Source of the DNA: Candidatus Gastranaerophilales bacterium
Lineage (GTDB): Bacteria; Cyanobacteriota; Vampirovibrionia; Gastranaerophilales; Gastranaerophilaceae
Length of the DNA: 64,000 bases
Reading direction: 5' to 3'
NCBI GenBank assembly: GCA_928722015.1
Contig: CAKMWI010000002.1
Location: forward strand, 20,399-84,398
Shown: in pieces, positions 27,820 through 36,628 of the stretch
Layout of the letters: the number at the start of each line of letters is the position of its first letter
Position numbering within the stretch: position 1 is the stretch's first letter
Program-made: the position numbers and the translations under genes
The notes under the pieces: model-generated
The model's database searches: none
Seen by the model: the letters and a program-made list of their open reading frames with translations, nothing else
What the model was told of the DNA's origin: nothing

Positions 27820-29286
27820 ATGGCAGAAGTTAGAGTAAGAATAGCACCGTCCCCAAGCGGAAATTTACATATTGGGACGGCTAGAACAGCATTATTTAAT
27901 TATTTATTTGCAAAAAAAATGGGTGGAAAATTCATTCTTAGAATTGAAGATACAGATGCTGAACGCACCGCTCAAGAATATATAGATAATATTTTCGATA
28001 GTTTAAAAGCCCTTGGATTAAACTGGGATGAAGGACCTGATGTTGGTGGTCCATACGGTCCATATACTCAGTCTGAAAGATTCGATATTTATCCTAAATA
28101 TGTTCAAAAATTATTGGATTCAGGATTTGCTTATGAATGTTTTTGCACTCCAGAAGAATTAGAACAAGAAAAAGAAGCTGCTGCTGCTGCGAAAAAGCCA
28201 TACGTTTATACTAAAAAATGTGAACATCTAACAGAAGAAGAAAAAGCAAAACTTCGCGCTGAAGGCAGAAAGCCGGCAATCAGATTTAATATTGCAAAAG
28301 CACAAAAAGCATTTCATGATTCTTCTATTTTAAAATTTGATGACCTTGTAAAAGGCGAACTACACATGGATACAAATCTGCTTGGTGATTTTGTTATACA
28401 AAAATCTAACGGAACACCAACTTACAATTTTGCAGTTGTAATTGATGATGCATTAATGAAAATTTCTCATGTAATAAGAGGTGAAGATCATATTTCAAAT
28501 ACCTATAAACAAATACTTATATTTGAAGCTTTAGGTTTTGATGTACCTAGATTTGGACATCTGGGAATGATTCTTGCACCTGATAGAAGCAAATTGTCAA
28601 AAAGACATGGAGCCACTGCTGTATCTGATTTTGTAAAACAAGGCTATTTAACAGAAGCTCTAATTAACTTCGTTGCGCTTTTAGGTTGGTCTCCATCCGA
28701 TGGGGAAGAAATTAAAACTGTAGACGAAATAGCAAAAGATTTTAGAATAGGCGAAATATCTTCATCAAATTCTATATTTGAATATGACAAATTGAAATGG
28801 ATGAACAGTCATTATATAAAAATGCTACCTATAGAAAAATTAAAAGAAATGTTGAAACCTTATCTTACTAAATATAATTTAAATGAACTAACAGATGAAC
28901 AATATACCAAAATGGTAGAAATAACAAAAGAACCATTAACATTATTGTCAGATATTACAGATGCAGTACCATACTTCTTTGGTAAAGATGTTGAAATTGA
29001 ACCGGAGACCCAAACCGGAACACTTGATACTGAAACGGCTCAAAATGTACTAAAAGATTTTCTACCAAAAGCTGAAACTTGGGATTGGAATGAAGAAAAT
29101 CTTCATGAAAAACTAGCCGAGTTCCGTGCTGAATGGAAAGAAAAAGGTGTTAAGCCTAAAGTTACAATGTGGGCAATTAGAGCTGCTGTTACAGGCAGAA
29201 CATGCGGTGCTGATATGGTAGGCATTCTCGATATTCTTGGAAAAGAAACATCTTTATACAGAACCCAAAAGGCAATAAAAAACTAA
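27820..29286 (+). CDS. gltX: Glutamyl-tRNA synthetase
   Basis: Charges tRNA-Glu (and possibly tRNA-Gln in organisms using the amidotransferase route). Class I synthetase of 488 residues with APSPSGNLHIGTARTA (HIGH-type motif) near residue 10 and KLSKRHG (KMSKS-type) near 258. The LRIEDTD glutamate-binding block follows the first motif. The C-terminal anticodon-binding region ends normally. It has an AGAAAGAAGG ribosome-binding site and its own terminator. Confidence 0.96.
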   Translation: MAEVRVRIAPSPSGNLHIGTARTALFNYLFAKKMGGKFILRIEDTDAERTAQEYIDNIFDSLKALGLNWDEGPDVGGPYGPYTQSERFDIYPKYVQKLLDSGFAYECFCTPEELEQEKEAAAAAKKPYVYTKKCEHLTEEEKAKLRAEGRKPAIRFNIAKAQKAFHDSSILKFDDLVKGELHMDTNLLGDFVIQKSNGTPTYNFAVVIDDALMKISHVIRGEDHISNTYKQILIFEALGFDVPRFGHLGMILAPDRSKLSKRHGATAVSDFVKQGYLTEALINFVALLGWSPSDGEEIKTVDEIAKDFRIGEISSSNSIFEYDKLKWMNSHYIKMLPIEKLKEMLKPYLTKYNLNELTDEQYTKMVEITKEPLTLLSDITDAVPYFFGKDVEIEPETQTGTLDTETAQNVLKDFLPKAETWDWNEENLHEKLAEFRAEWKEKGVKPKVTMWAIRAAVTGRTCGADMVGILDILGKETSLYRTQKAIKN

Positions 29287-29313
29287 TCTAAAATAACTAA
29301 TTTACAAAGTTAC

Positions 29314-29352
29314 AAAAATAAGATGCCAAATAAATTTGACATCTTATTTTTT
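29314..29352 (+). terminator. Intrinsic terminator after gltX
   Basis: Stem AAAAATAAGATG with CATCTTATTTTT, extended by an inner CAAAT/ATTTG pairing, then T-run. It lies 28 bases after the gltX stop. Confidence 0.8.
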
Positions 29353-29466
29353 ATTATTAAATTTTTATTGTTAATAAATGTAAATATTAAAACAAAAAAT
29401 TTAAAGATTTCAAATAATAAACCGACATTAACAATGTGGTTACGAAAATTGAAAAGAGGTAAACAA

Positions 29467-29688
29467 ATGGAATTTAAATTTGAAGACTCAACATTACTGG
29501 AACACAAAGATAATGCAGTGAAAGATTCAAACACTTATATGATTATTTCTAAAGCTCCGCAAGTAGAAGATGTTGATTTACAAAATGTAATTCAGATTAT
29601 TGATGAAAGCGGAGAAGAAGTAAGCTGTACTTATGATAAATTTGTAGAGATTTTTGACGAACAAGGCTTAGCCGGATTTATTATGTAA
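29467..29688 (+). CDS. Small hypothetical acidic protein
   Basis: 73 residues starting at an ATG preceded by AAAAGAGG. An upstream in-frame ATG at 29323 would include the gltX terminator and an AT-rich hydrophobic stretch, so it is rejected. The protein is acidic (for example VEDVDLQNVIQIIDESGEE) with no membrane or metal-binding features. The IIDESGEEV...YDKFVEIFDEQGL segment could be a small beta-alpha domain. It is bracketed by terminators and so forms its own unit. I recognise no family. Confidence 0.6.
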   Translation: MEFKFEDSTLLEHKDNAVKDSNTYMIISKAPQVEDVDLQNVIQIIDESGEEVSCTYDKFVEIFDEQGLAGFIM

Positions 29689-29712
29689 CAAAAAATAAAA
29701 AAGGATACAATA

Positions 29713-29749
29713 ACAAAAAAGAGGTACTACATGTACCTCTTTTTGTTTT
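29713..29749 (+). terminator. Intrinsic terminator
   Basis: Stem AAAAAGAGGTAC with GTACCTCTTTTT around TACAT, followed by further T residues, between the 73-residue gene and rsmH. Confidence 0.88.
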
Positions 29750-29778
29750 GCATAAAATATTTATGTTAGGATAATAAT

Positions 29779-30720
29779 ATGAATAATTTCAAACACTATA
29801 CCGTAATGAAAAATGAAGCAGTTGACGCTCTTGAATGTAAAGACGGACTTGTTTATGTTGACTGTACTCTTGGCGGTGGCGGACATAGTGAACTAATATT
29901 GCAAAGAATTTCTCCAAACGGAAAACTAATTGCCTTTGACGTTGACCAAGAGGCAATCGATGCTGCTACTCAACGTTTGAAAAATTATAAAAATTTAACA
30001 ATCGTTAAAGATTCTTATACAAATATAAAACAAGCATTAAAAAATCTTAACATTGAAAAAATTACAGGGGGAATACTATTTGATCTTGGAGCATCATATC
30101 ATCAACTTACAAAACAAGAACGAGGATTTTCTTTTTCAAAAGAAGCACCTCTGGATATGAGATTCAATATGGATTCGAACTTTTCTGCTTATGATGTTGT
30201 AAATAGTTACAAAGAAGAAGACTTAGTCAAAATTTTTTCTGAATACGGAGAAGAAAGATTTTCAAAACGAATTGCAAAAAAAATTGTAGAAGAAAGAAAA
30301 ATAAAAAAAATAGAAACAACTACAGAATTAGCAAACCTGATTGTCAACTGTACGCCTAAAATTAAATCCTCTATACATCCGGCTACAAGAGTATTCCAAG
30401 CAATTAGAATTGAAGTAAACCAAGAGTTACAAAATATTAAAAACACATTAAATGATGTATTTGATTTATTAGACTTTGGTGCTATAATTAGTATAATAAG
30501 TTTTCACTCTCTTGAGGATAGAGTAGTGAAACACACATTTAAGTATTATTCAACCCGATGCCATTGTGATAAAAACCAAATAATATGTAATTGTCCTCCT
30601 CCAATTTTGGAGTTGGTAAATAAAAAACCAATAATGGCCTCAGCTGAAGAAATACAAGAAAATCCTCCATCAAGAAGTGCAAAATTGCGAGTCGCGCGAT
30701 ATATAAAAATAAAGAAGTAA
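29779..30720 (+). CDS. rsmH: 16S rRNA (cytosine-1402 N4)-methyltransferase RsmH (MraW)
   Basis: Methylates N4 of C1402 in the decoding centre using S-adenosylmethionine. 313 residues with the SAM-binding DCTLGGGGHS motif near 32 and FDVDQEA. The GILFDLGASYHQL, ERGFSF, LDMRF and late ISFHSLEDRVVK blocks are all family hallmarks. It usually opens the dcw cell-division cluster, and here it is followed by an FtsL-like gene. The mur/fts genes are 25 kb away, so this cluster is split. Confidence 0.95.
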   Translation: MNNFKHYTVMKNEAVDALECKDGLVYVDCTLGGGGHSELILQRISPNGKLIAFDVDQEAIDAATQRLKNYKNLTIVKDSYTNIKQALKNLNIEKITGGILFDLGASYHQLTKQERGFSFSKEAPLDMRFNMDSNFSAYDVVNSYKEEDLVKIFSEYGEERFSKRIAKKIVEERKIKKIETTTELANLIVNCTPKIKSSIHPATRVFQAIRIEVNQELQNIKNTLNDVFDLLDFGAIISIISFHSLEDRVVKHTFKYYSTRCHCDKNQIICNCPPPILELVNKKPIMASAEEIQENPPSRSAKLRVARYIKIKK

Positions 30721-30748
30721 AAGAGTTTATTGGTAGGTAGTTTAGGGA

Positions 30749-31225
30749 ATGAATTTAAATACAGCAAAAGTTACAGTTGAAGATATTAAACTAAGTTATA
30801 ATAAAAATGGTTATGTAGATAATACTATACAAGAACAAACTCCGGTTATAGAAGGCTCATTTTACCAAGTAAAGCCTATGACTATTCGTGAAATGGTTAC
30901 AAGAAAAATAAATAAATCTTTATGCGGTTGTCTTATACTTACAATTCTTGTTACATTTGTAAGCTACTATATTGCAATGAATTATGAAGCCAAACTAAAT
31001 AATCTTGATAATGAAATAGTAAGATTAAATGCAGAAAATCAAGATTTGCAAGCTGAACTGGATAGATTTAAATCCTTCAATAATGTTGATAGTAAGATTG
31101 GAGAATATAATTTACTACAAAAAGCAGACAAAGTTATTGAAGTGAATGCCCTAAATGCAACAAAAACCATTTCAGCACCAACAAAGACTGCAACCAACAA
31201 TTTCAATTGGGCTATTGGATATTAA
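30749..31225 (+). CDS. ftsL: FtsL-like single-pass membrane protein
   Basis: 158 residues: a cytoplasmic N-terminal tail of about 60 residues, one membrane helix near 66-84 (LILTILVTFVSYYIA), and a coiled coil after it (LNNLDNEIVRLNAENQDLQAEL), ending in a Thr/Asn-rich tail. FtsL/FtsB-type divisome proteins have this architecture, and ftsL commonly follows rsmH. The assignment rests on topology and position because sequence identity in FtsL is always low. It could instead be another septum initiator-like protein. Confidence 0.65.
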   Translation: MNLNTAKVTVEDIKLSYNKNGYVDNTIQEQTPVIEGSFYQVKPMTIREMVTRKINKSLCGCLILTILVTFVSYYIAMNYEAKLNNLDNEIVRLNAENQDLQAELDRFKSFNNVDSKIGEYNLLQKADKVIEVNALNATKTISAPTKTATNNFNWAIGY

Positions 31226-31253
31226 TCAAAAAAATATATAATTCTATATCAAG

Positions 31254-31290
31254 AAAAATCTCTTATACCACTAGGCATAAGAGATTTTTT
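31254..31290. terminator. Bidirectional terminator overlapping the glycosyltransferase 3' end
   Basis: Stem AAAAATCTCTTAT with ATAAGAGATTTTT around a ten-base loop. On the minus strand the right arm and loop encode the last residues of the glycosyltransferase (EKISYA, stop at 31271). Confidence 0.85.
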
Positions 31291-32155
31291 CAAATATTGG
31301 AATTGCACCAAATAAATAATACACTTTACGAGTTTCCCATTCATAAATTTTAAAAAGCGGGATACCAAAACATTTGATACAATTTTTTCGCTTTATCAAG
31401 TGTCGCGGTCGAGATGTTAAATTATGTTCTCTGAAAAATTCAAGAACATATTTTTTTGAAATTAAAGAATCTCTACGTTTTTTATCAGATTTAAGCATAG
31501 TTTTCACTGTCGAAGCGCTATTAGTCCAATAATAATAGTATATCCCTGGTACAGTAACGATTTTATTGGAATAGTAAACAGCTCTTGTAACAAAATCTAC
31601 ATCTTCAAAATACATTCCTTCAATAAATCTTAAATTAATTTTATTAATAAAACTGCGTCTATACACCTTATTCCACACATAACACATATCAGGAACTCTT
31701 GCCACGTCCACTTTTTGCTGACAATCAGTATAAATTTTTTCTTCACTATAATTGATTCTGAATTTCCTTGAATATTTTCTTACCCGTAAAATTGAAGAAC
31801 AAGAAATATCAGCATCATTTCTCTCACACGCATCAATTAATTTTTCAAAATAATTAACATCCACCCAATCATCAGAATCTACAAAAGCAATAAACTCACC
31901 CGTGGAATTATCTATACCAACATTTCTTGCAGTACTTTGTCCAGAATTAACCTGATTGAATACTTTAATTCTTGTATCCAAGAGTTTATACTTATTACAA
32001 ATTTCAAGACTATTGTCTGTCGAGCCATCATTAATCAACACTAATTCAAAATCAGACATAGTTTGGTTTAGTAAACTTTTAATACATTTATCCAAAAACT
32101 TTTCTGAATTATAAACAGGTACAATTATACTTAATTTCTTTTTCTCTTCAGCCAT
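31271..32155 (-). CDS. Glycosyltransferase family 2
   Basis: A GT-A-fold sugar transferase, 294 residues from the ATG at 32155. LSIIVPVYNSEKFLDKCI opens the domain, followed by LINDGSTDNS and the metal-binding FVDSDDWVDV (DxD-type). It probably adds a hexose or related sugar to an envelope polysaccharide or lipopolysaccharide. A longer frame to 32239 would add a hydrophobic non-family stretch, so the internal ATG is preferred although neither start has a good ribosome-binding site. It stands alone, so acceptor and donor are unknown. Confidence 0.87.
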   Translation of the reverse strand: MAEEKKKLSIIVPVYNSEKFLDKCIKSLLNQTMSDFELVLINDGSTDNSLEICNKYKLLDTRIKVFNQVNSGQSTARNVGIDNSTGEFIAFVDSDDWVDVNYFEKLIDACERNDADISCSSILRVRKYSRKFRINYSEEKIYTDCQQKVDVARVPDMCYVWNKVYRRSFINKINLRFIEGMYFEDVDFVTRAVYYSNKIVTVPGIYYYYWTNSASTVKTMLKSDKKRRDSLISKKYVLEFFREHNLTSRPRHLIKRKNCIKCFGIPLFKIYEWETRKVYYLFGAIPIFEKISYA

Positions 32156-32278
32156 ATAAAAATTATGGCAAATAGTACAAACAAAAAAAATTATCCACCT
32201 GTCTAATAGACTCGATAAATACCACCTAAAATGTAACATTTTCGAAACAAATTACACAAACTTTAGATGGAAAAATAC

Positions 32279-32292
32279 CATACTTTAGTATG
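32279..32292. promoter_or_regulatory. Short perfect palindrome upstream of the HD-GYP-like gene
   Basis: CATACT-TT-AGTATG, 6+2+6 bp, in the divergent interval between the glycosyltransferase and HD-GYP-like genes. Its position fits a regulator site; nothing identifies the regulator. Confidence 0.35.
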
Positions 32293-32372
32293 AATTTTAT
32301 AAATTTAGGCTAAAGTTATAAAAATTTTTGCCGTAAATAAAAAAAGAAGGCATGTATTCAAAAGGAAAAATT

Positions 32373-33614
32373 ATGGATAAAGAAGAGAAAAAGCAGGTAG
32401 GAGTATCACTTTTTGGGCAATCAGAATTTCTTGCAGGAGACGATCCTATAGAAGAAATGTTTGCTCTTAATCTCGGTGATTTTATTTCAGAAAGTTTAAT
32501 CTCCGAAGATTTGGCAAAAAAAATAAGCTCTAAAGCAAACAAAAAGGAACGACTACATAATCAGCTTAAAGAACTGACAGACATTTATTCTTCCAAAAAC
32601 ACCTTATGTGTTCTTGATTTTTCAACAAATGAAGAACAGGCTATCTACACATCAATTGCAAAATCTATTGTTCAAATGATTGAAGTAGAAAATTGTAAAA
32701 TATACCTTATAAAAGACGAGAATAATCTTATAATGGTAGGGAACTCCGGAGAAAATACAACTGATAGCATTATTTCATTTGAAGAAATAATGCACCAAGA
32801 TGTTATAGAAAATAACAATATTACCTGTATTCCAATGAGGAGTGCCGCCATGCCTATTGGTACAATTGAAGTACAATCAGAAAAGAAACTCGAAGAAGAT
32901 TATCTGGAATTAGTAATAAGCATTGCAAACTTACTCGGCACAACAATAACTCTTCAGAATGAGATTGAAAATACAAACAAGCTCATTGAAAATCCTGAAA
33001 CTTCAGAAATCGAGTTAAAACAATCCAGAGCCGAACTCACCGCATTAATAGGAGATTTATGCGATTATCAACAAAATTTTGTAGAAGCTCTGGCAAATGC
33101 CGTAGATAGAAAAGGGCAGTATACGGTATCCCATTCAAGAAATACCGCAAAACTTGCTCGTGGAATTTGCAAAAAAATGGGACTTAATGAAAAAACAACA
33201 GACCTGATATATTATGCAGGCCTATTACAAAACATAGGAAAAATTACACTCCCTGAAAAAATATTTGCAACTAACGGAAAACTATCTGCCGAAGAATTAC
33301 AAAAAATAAAAAACCATACAAATGTTGGTGTAAATCTGCTAATGAATATAAACTTTCTGTCTGAAGTAGTTCCTTATATAACTTATCAGACTGAAAGAGT
33401 AGATGGTTCCGGAACGCCTGAAGGACTAAAAGGACAATCAATTCCTCTTGGTTCAAGAATAATCGCAGTAGCTGATGCATATTCTGCTATGACTTCAGAT
33501 AGACCTTATCGGAAAGCTATGGACAGCAATCAAGCAATAGAAATACTTAATTCTGAAGCGGGCAAAAAATGGGATAAAGATGTTCTTATCGCCCTTGCTC
33601 AAACTATACAATAA
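32373..33614 (+). CDS. GAF-like plus degenerate HD-GYP domain protein
   Basis: 413 residues. The N-terminal half (about 70-205) looks like a GAF-type sensor, with a coiled segment up to about 225. The C-terminal part is an HD-GYP domain: VSHSRNTAKLARGI, GKITLPEKIF, IKNHTNVGVNLL and ADAYSAMTSDRPYRKAM match the family of cyclic-di-GMP phosphodiesterases. However, the metal-binding residues are replaced: the HD of HDIGK reads QN (about 285), the HHER reads YQTER, and GYP reads GTP (about 340). It is probably not a phosphodiesterase and may bind a ligand or partner. The ATG at 32373 has AAAAGG seven bases before it; the ATG at 32352 does not. Confidence 0.85.
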   Translation: MDKEEKKQVGVSLFGQSEFLAGDDPIEEMFALNLGDFISESLISEDLAKKISSKANKKERLHNQLKELTDIYSSKNTLCVLDFSTNEEQAIYTSIAKSIVQMIEVENCKIYLIKDENNLIMVGNSGENTTDSIISFEEIMHQDVIENNNITCIPMRSAAMPIGTIEVQSEKKLEEDYLELVISIANLLGTTITLQNEIENTNKLIENPETSEIELKQSRAELTALIGDLCDYQQNFVEALANAVDRKGQYTVSHSRNTAKLARGICKKMGLNEKTTDLIYYAGLLQNIGKITLPEKIFATNGKLSAEELQKIKNHTNVGVNLLMNINFLSEVVPYITYQTERVDGSGTPEGLKGQSIPLGSRIIAVADAYSAMTSDRPYRKAMDSNQAIEILNSEAGKKWDKDVLIALAQTIQ

Positions 33615-33633
33615 TCAAAGACTAAATAATAAT

Positions 33634-33672
33634 AAATAAAAAGCACACATATAATATGTGTGCTTTTTATTT
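33634..33672. terminator. Bidirectional intrinsic terminator
   Basis: An 18-bp perfect stem (AAATAAAAAGCACACATA with its complement) around a three-base loop, with A/T runs on both sides. It serves the HD-GYP-like gene and the convergent activase-related gene, whose stop it touches. Confidence 0.88.
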
Positions 33673-34756
33673 ATTTAACAGTTTTTGTTTCTATAAATTC
33701 AGTATTTGGAGCAAATTCAGATTCCTTACCTTCAATATTCAATTTATTAACAATACTTGCTCGCTTCTTTCTGAATAACATATCCACAAATGCTTCCAAT
33801 CTTGTAACAAAACCAGCCTCACCAGTCTGTTCATCAATAGTCAAATTTAATAACGGTTTATTAAACTGTTTTGCTCTTCTTGTAATTCTTTCAACCATTA
33901 AAGAATCAGGTCCGCAACCAAAAGCTGTAATGGTAATTACCCCATCAATTTTATTATCTTTAAGATAATGACCTGCACTTCCAGTCATTTCATCCTCATT
34001 TGCCCAGTATTTCTCATTACCAAGGCTAGCGATACCTTCATCAAGTTGTTCAGCTGATAGCTGAAGAGATGTACAAACTCTAACATCCATTTTTTCAAGC
34101 TTATCCAAAACTTTCATACACACGCGTTCATCATATAGATTATAACCATGACCAACAAGTGCAATTGAAATAGGATATTCTTTAGATGTACTGGCAATAA
34201 CAACCTTACCTTGCAAAGCATAGCTTAATGCTTTTGAATATGGCATACCTGATTTTGTCATTACGTAAAAATTGTTATAGCACCTCCATCCTGCTTTTGA
34301 AGCACGCTTAATAAGCTTCATATCTGTAATACCAAAAGGCTTAACAGCTTCAGCTAAAAACTCATATAACCCCTGTCCCTTTTCAGATTTATCAAGAGTT
34401 GCTTCAACCATAGTAAAAGGTTTTTTTATAACATTTCTTACCAAATCAGGCAAACCTCTAATCTTAGAGCAATTATATATTTTATTATCAATAGATTGCA
34501 GGGAAGGAACAAAAATTTTATCTACCCCTTTATTTATCAAATTCAAAATATGACCAATATAAACTTTAATAGGTAAACAAGTTTCAGTAACAACTAAAGC
34601 TGCACCATCAGACATAGTTTGTTTAGTTGTTACATCTGATAATATAATTTTAATTCCTAAGTCGTTAAAAAATCCGTAATAAAACGGATAATTATTATAA
34701 AAGGACATCGCCCTTGGTATACCTATAACCATTTCTTCAGATTTTGAATTTGTCAT
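33671..34756 (-). CDS. Acyl-CoA dehydratase activase-related protein (DUF2229-like)
   Basis: 361 residues. The opening GIPRAMSFYNNYPFYYGFF, VTETCLPIKVYIGH and FGCGPDSL blocks match proteins annotated as related to activators of 2-hydroxyacyl-CoA dehydratases, normally the C-terminal part of large activase proteins. Conserved Cys residues in TETC, YNCSKI, GWRCYNN and FGCG could hold an Fe-S cluster. No dehydratase subunits or ASKHA-type ATPase are adjacent, so the dehydratase link is family knowledge only. It follows the U32-like gene by 72 bases on the same strand and may be its operon partner. Confidence 0.75.
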   Translation of the reverse strand: MTNSKSEEMVIGIPRAMSFYNNYPFYYGFFNDLGIKIILSDVTTKQTMSDGAALVVTETCLPIKVYIGHILNLINKGVDKIFVPSLQSIDNKIYNCSKIRGLPDLVRNVIKKPFTMVEATLDKSEKGQGLYEFLAEAVKPFGITDMKLIKRASKAGWRCYNNFYVMTKSGMPYSKALSYALQGKVVIASTSKEYPISIALVGHGYNLYDERVCMKVLDKLEKMDVRVCTSLQLSAEQLDEGIASLGNEKYWANEDEMTGSAGHYLKDNKIDGVITITAFGCGPDSLMVERITRRAKQFNKPLLNLTIDEQTGEAGFVTRLEAFVDMLFRKKRASIVNKLNIEGKESEFAPNTEFIETKTVK

Positions 34757-34828
34757 GTTTTAATCCCTAATATACGTACTACTATATATATAATAGCGCA
34801 AAAAAGATTTTTTGTCATATTTATTTAG

Positions 34829-36481
34829 TTATTTAACATTTTCTATATCCGTAAAAAATTTATTTAATAATAATGTGATATATTTTGGAGGAAGAGCACT
34901 AAAATCAAAAACAAATTCGTTTATTCCTGCATTATATAATTCTTCAATTGATGAAAAATCTTCCATTATTGAATCCTTAAACATGTGCATTCTGCAAAAA
35001 CCATCACAAACAAATGGGAAAATCATATTTAAAGAAGGATCTTTCATTGCAAAACACCCATTATGGCAAGGAGCCTTACAAGACAATCTGGAAACAATGG
35101 CACTATCATTATTAAGCGGACATAATCCCATGCTGGAAACCCTGATATTTCCAGCTATTGTATACTTTTTATTTGGAATATTATTTTTTATCTTCTTCAG
35201 AGTCATTATTGCTGAATGATAGTCCCCAAAAGATGTAAAATCAACAGTATCTATAGGTGCAAGATTGTTTAAACATTTAATAGACATACTATTTAATAAA
35301 TTAATTCCTTGACCTATTTCGAATGGAATTTGATTAATATCCGTATCATTTATGAAAGACCAAAAATATCCTATATTATTAATAATTAAAGAATCCGGAG
35401 CAGGAGAAGATAATAATAGATTTTTCTCATATTCATAAACTCTGTCAAAATCACGTTCAATCAATATACTCGGAGTTGAAAGTTGAAATTTAATATTATA
35501 TTTTTTACAAAAAGACTTAACCTTATTCAAAACCTCAGAAAAACTTCTTTCGGCTAAATCTGCAGTGGAAACAATTTCACCATACTCTATAGAATATATA
35601 GGATTACAACCAATTTTCTTTATATATTTTTCTAACTCAGCAATTTGTGCCAAACTTGTCAAACGTAAATTTAACCTGTACTTATCAGTTACAAGTAAAT
35701 TCCCCGGAGTTCTTACCCTTTTTATATCCCAGTCAAAGGATTGTATATTTCTATTAAACTTAAAATCTTTACCCTCAGCACTAACAACTTCTCCGGAAAA
35801 ATGATTTGTTTGATAAATACATTTTCTAACGTGCTTAAATGGTAACTTTTGCTTCTTAAATAACTTTGGCTTATCTAAAATTTTTTCTATAAGCTCAATG
35901 CCCTCTAATATATCTTCAGAAGTTTGAAATTTTCCCTTAATAACAACACTGTCAATAGCCTTTAGTTTAATTATATCTTCAGCACACCAAGGTAAATTAT
36001 CTGAATCTATAGAAAGCGGTAATTTAGTAAATTGTTTAATTTTAACTATATTTTTAAGATAAATTTCTTCTGTTATAATTATACCATCAATTTTGTGAAA
36101 ACTATTCATAAAATCAATACCGGCCAGATTATGAATATCAAAATAGGAATCAATTATAACCTTAAACGGTAATTTAAAAACCTTAATAGCCTCTAAAACT
36201 GCAAAACTGTTTATATAAATACCATCAATACCTGAACTTTTAAGATATTTGAGGAATTTTTTTATTTCCGGCAATTCTTCTTCTATAATATCATGTTTAA
36301 AATTTATAAATATTGTACTCCCCGAAATACGAGCATTATTAACAAATTCTTTTACATAATCAAAATTTCCATTCAAAAACTTTTTATAATAAACATAGAA
36401 ATCACGACAACCTGTATGCTTACAAAAAGTAAGAATATCTTCAGGTTTTTTGACAGGAGCAGTGATAAAAATCTCTTTCAT
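34829..36481 (-). CDS. U32 peptidase-like protein with Cys cluster
   Basis: 550 residues. Both halves look like TIM-barrel-type U32 sequence: the first opens with MKEIFITAPVKKPEDILTFC, and the second ends in a U32-like Cys arrangement, MGLCPLN, then SCKAPCHNGC, then VCDGFC. U32 proteins act in collagenolysis or as Fe-S hydroxylases of tRNA, rRNA or quinones, and this Cys set fits an Fe-S cluster. Overall similarity is diffuse, so the family assignment is tentative. No signal peptide is present. The gene lies upstream of the activase-related gene in what may be a two-gene redox unit. Confidence 0.55.
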   Translation of the reverse strand: MKEIFITAPVKKPEDILTFCKHTGCRDFYVYYKKFLNGNFDYVKEFVNNARISGSTIFINFKHDIIEEELPEIKKFLKYLKSSGIDGIYINSFAVLEAIKVFKLPFKVIIDSYFDIHNLAGIDFMNSFHKIDGIIITEEIYLKNIVKIKQFTKLPLSIDSDNLPWCAEDIIKLKAIDSVVIKGKFQTSEDILEGIELIEKILDKPKLFKKQKLPFKHVRKCIYQTNHFSGEVVSAEGKDFKFNRNIQSFDWDIKRVRTPGNLLVTDKYRLNLRLTSLAQIAELEKYIKKIGCNPIYSIEYGEIVSTADLAERSFSEVLNKVKSFCKKYNIKFQLSTPSILIERDFDRVYEYEKNLLLSSPAPDSLIINNIGYFWSFINDTDINQIPFEIGQGINLLNSMSIKCLNNLAPIDTVDFTSFGDYHSAIMTLKKIKNNIPNKKYTIAGNIRVSSMGLCPLNNDSAIVSRLSCKAPCHNGCFAMKDPSLNMIFPFVCDGFCRMHMFKDSIMEDFSSIEELYNAGINEFVFDFSALPPKYITLLLNKFFTDIENVK

Positions 36482-36628
36482 AGAGGTATTATAACATAAT
36501 TTATAAAAAAGATTACTACACTAATTTATATAATTCCAAATTTTGTTAAAACACACAAATTATACCAAATGTAAAAGAATAAATCATATCTACACTATCT
36601 ACCTTACTACAGAGCAGATATTTAACAC

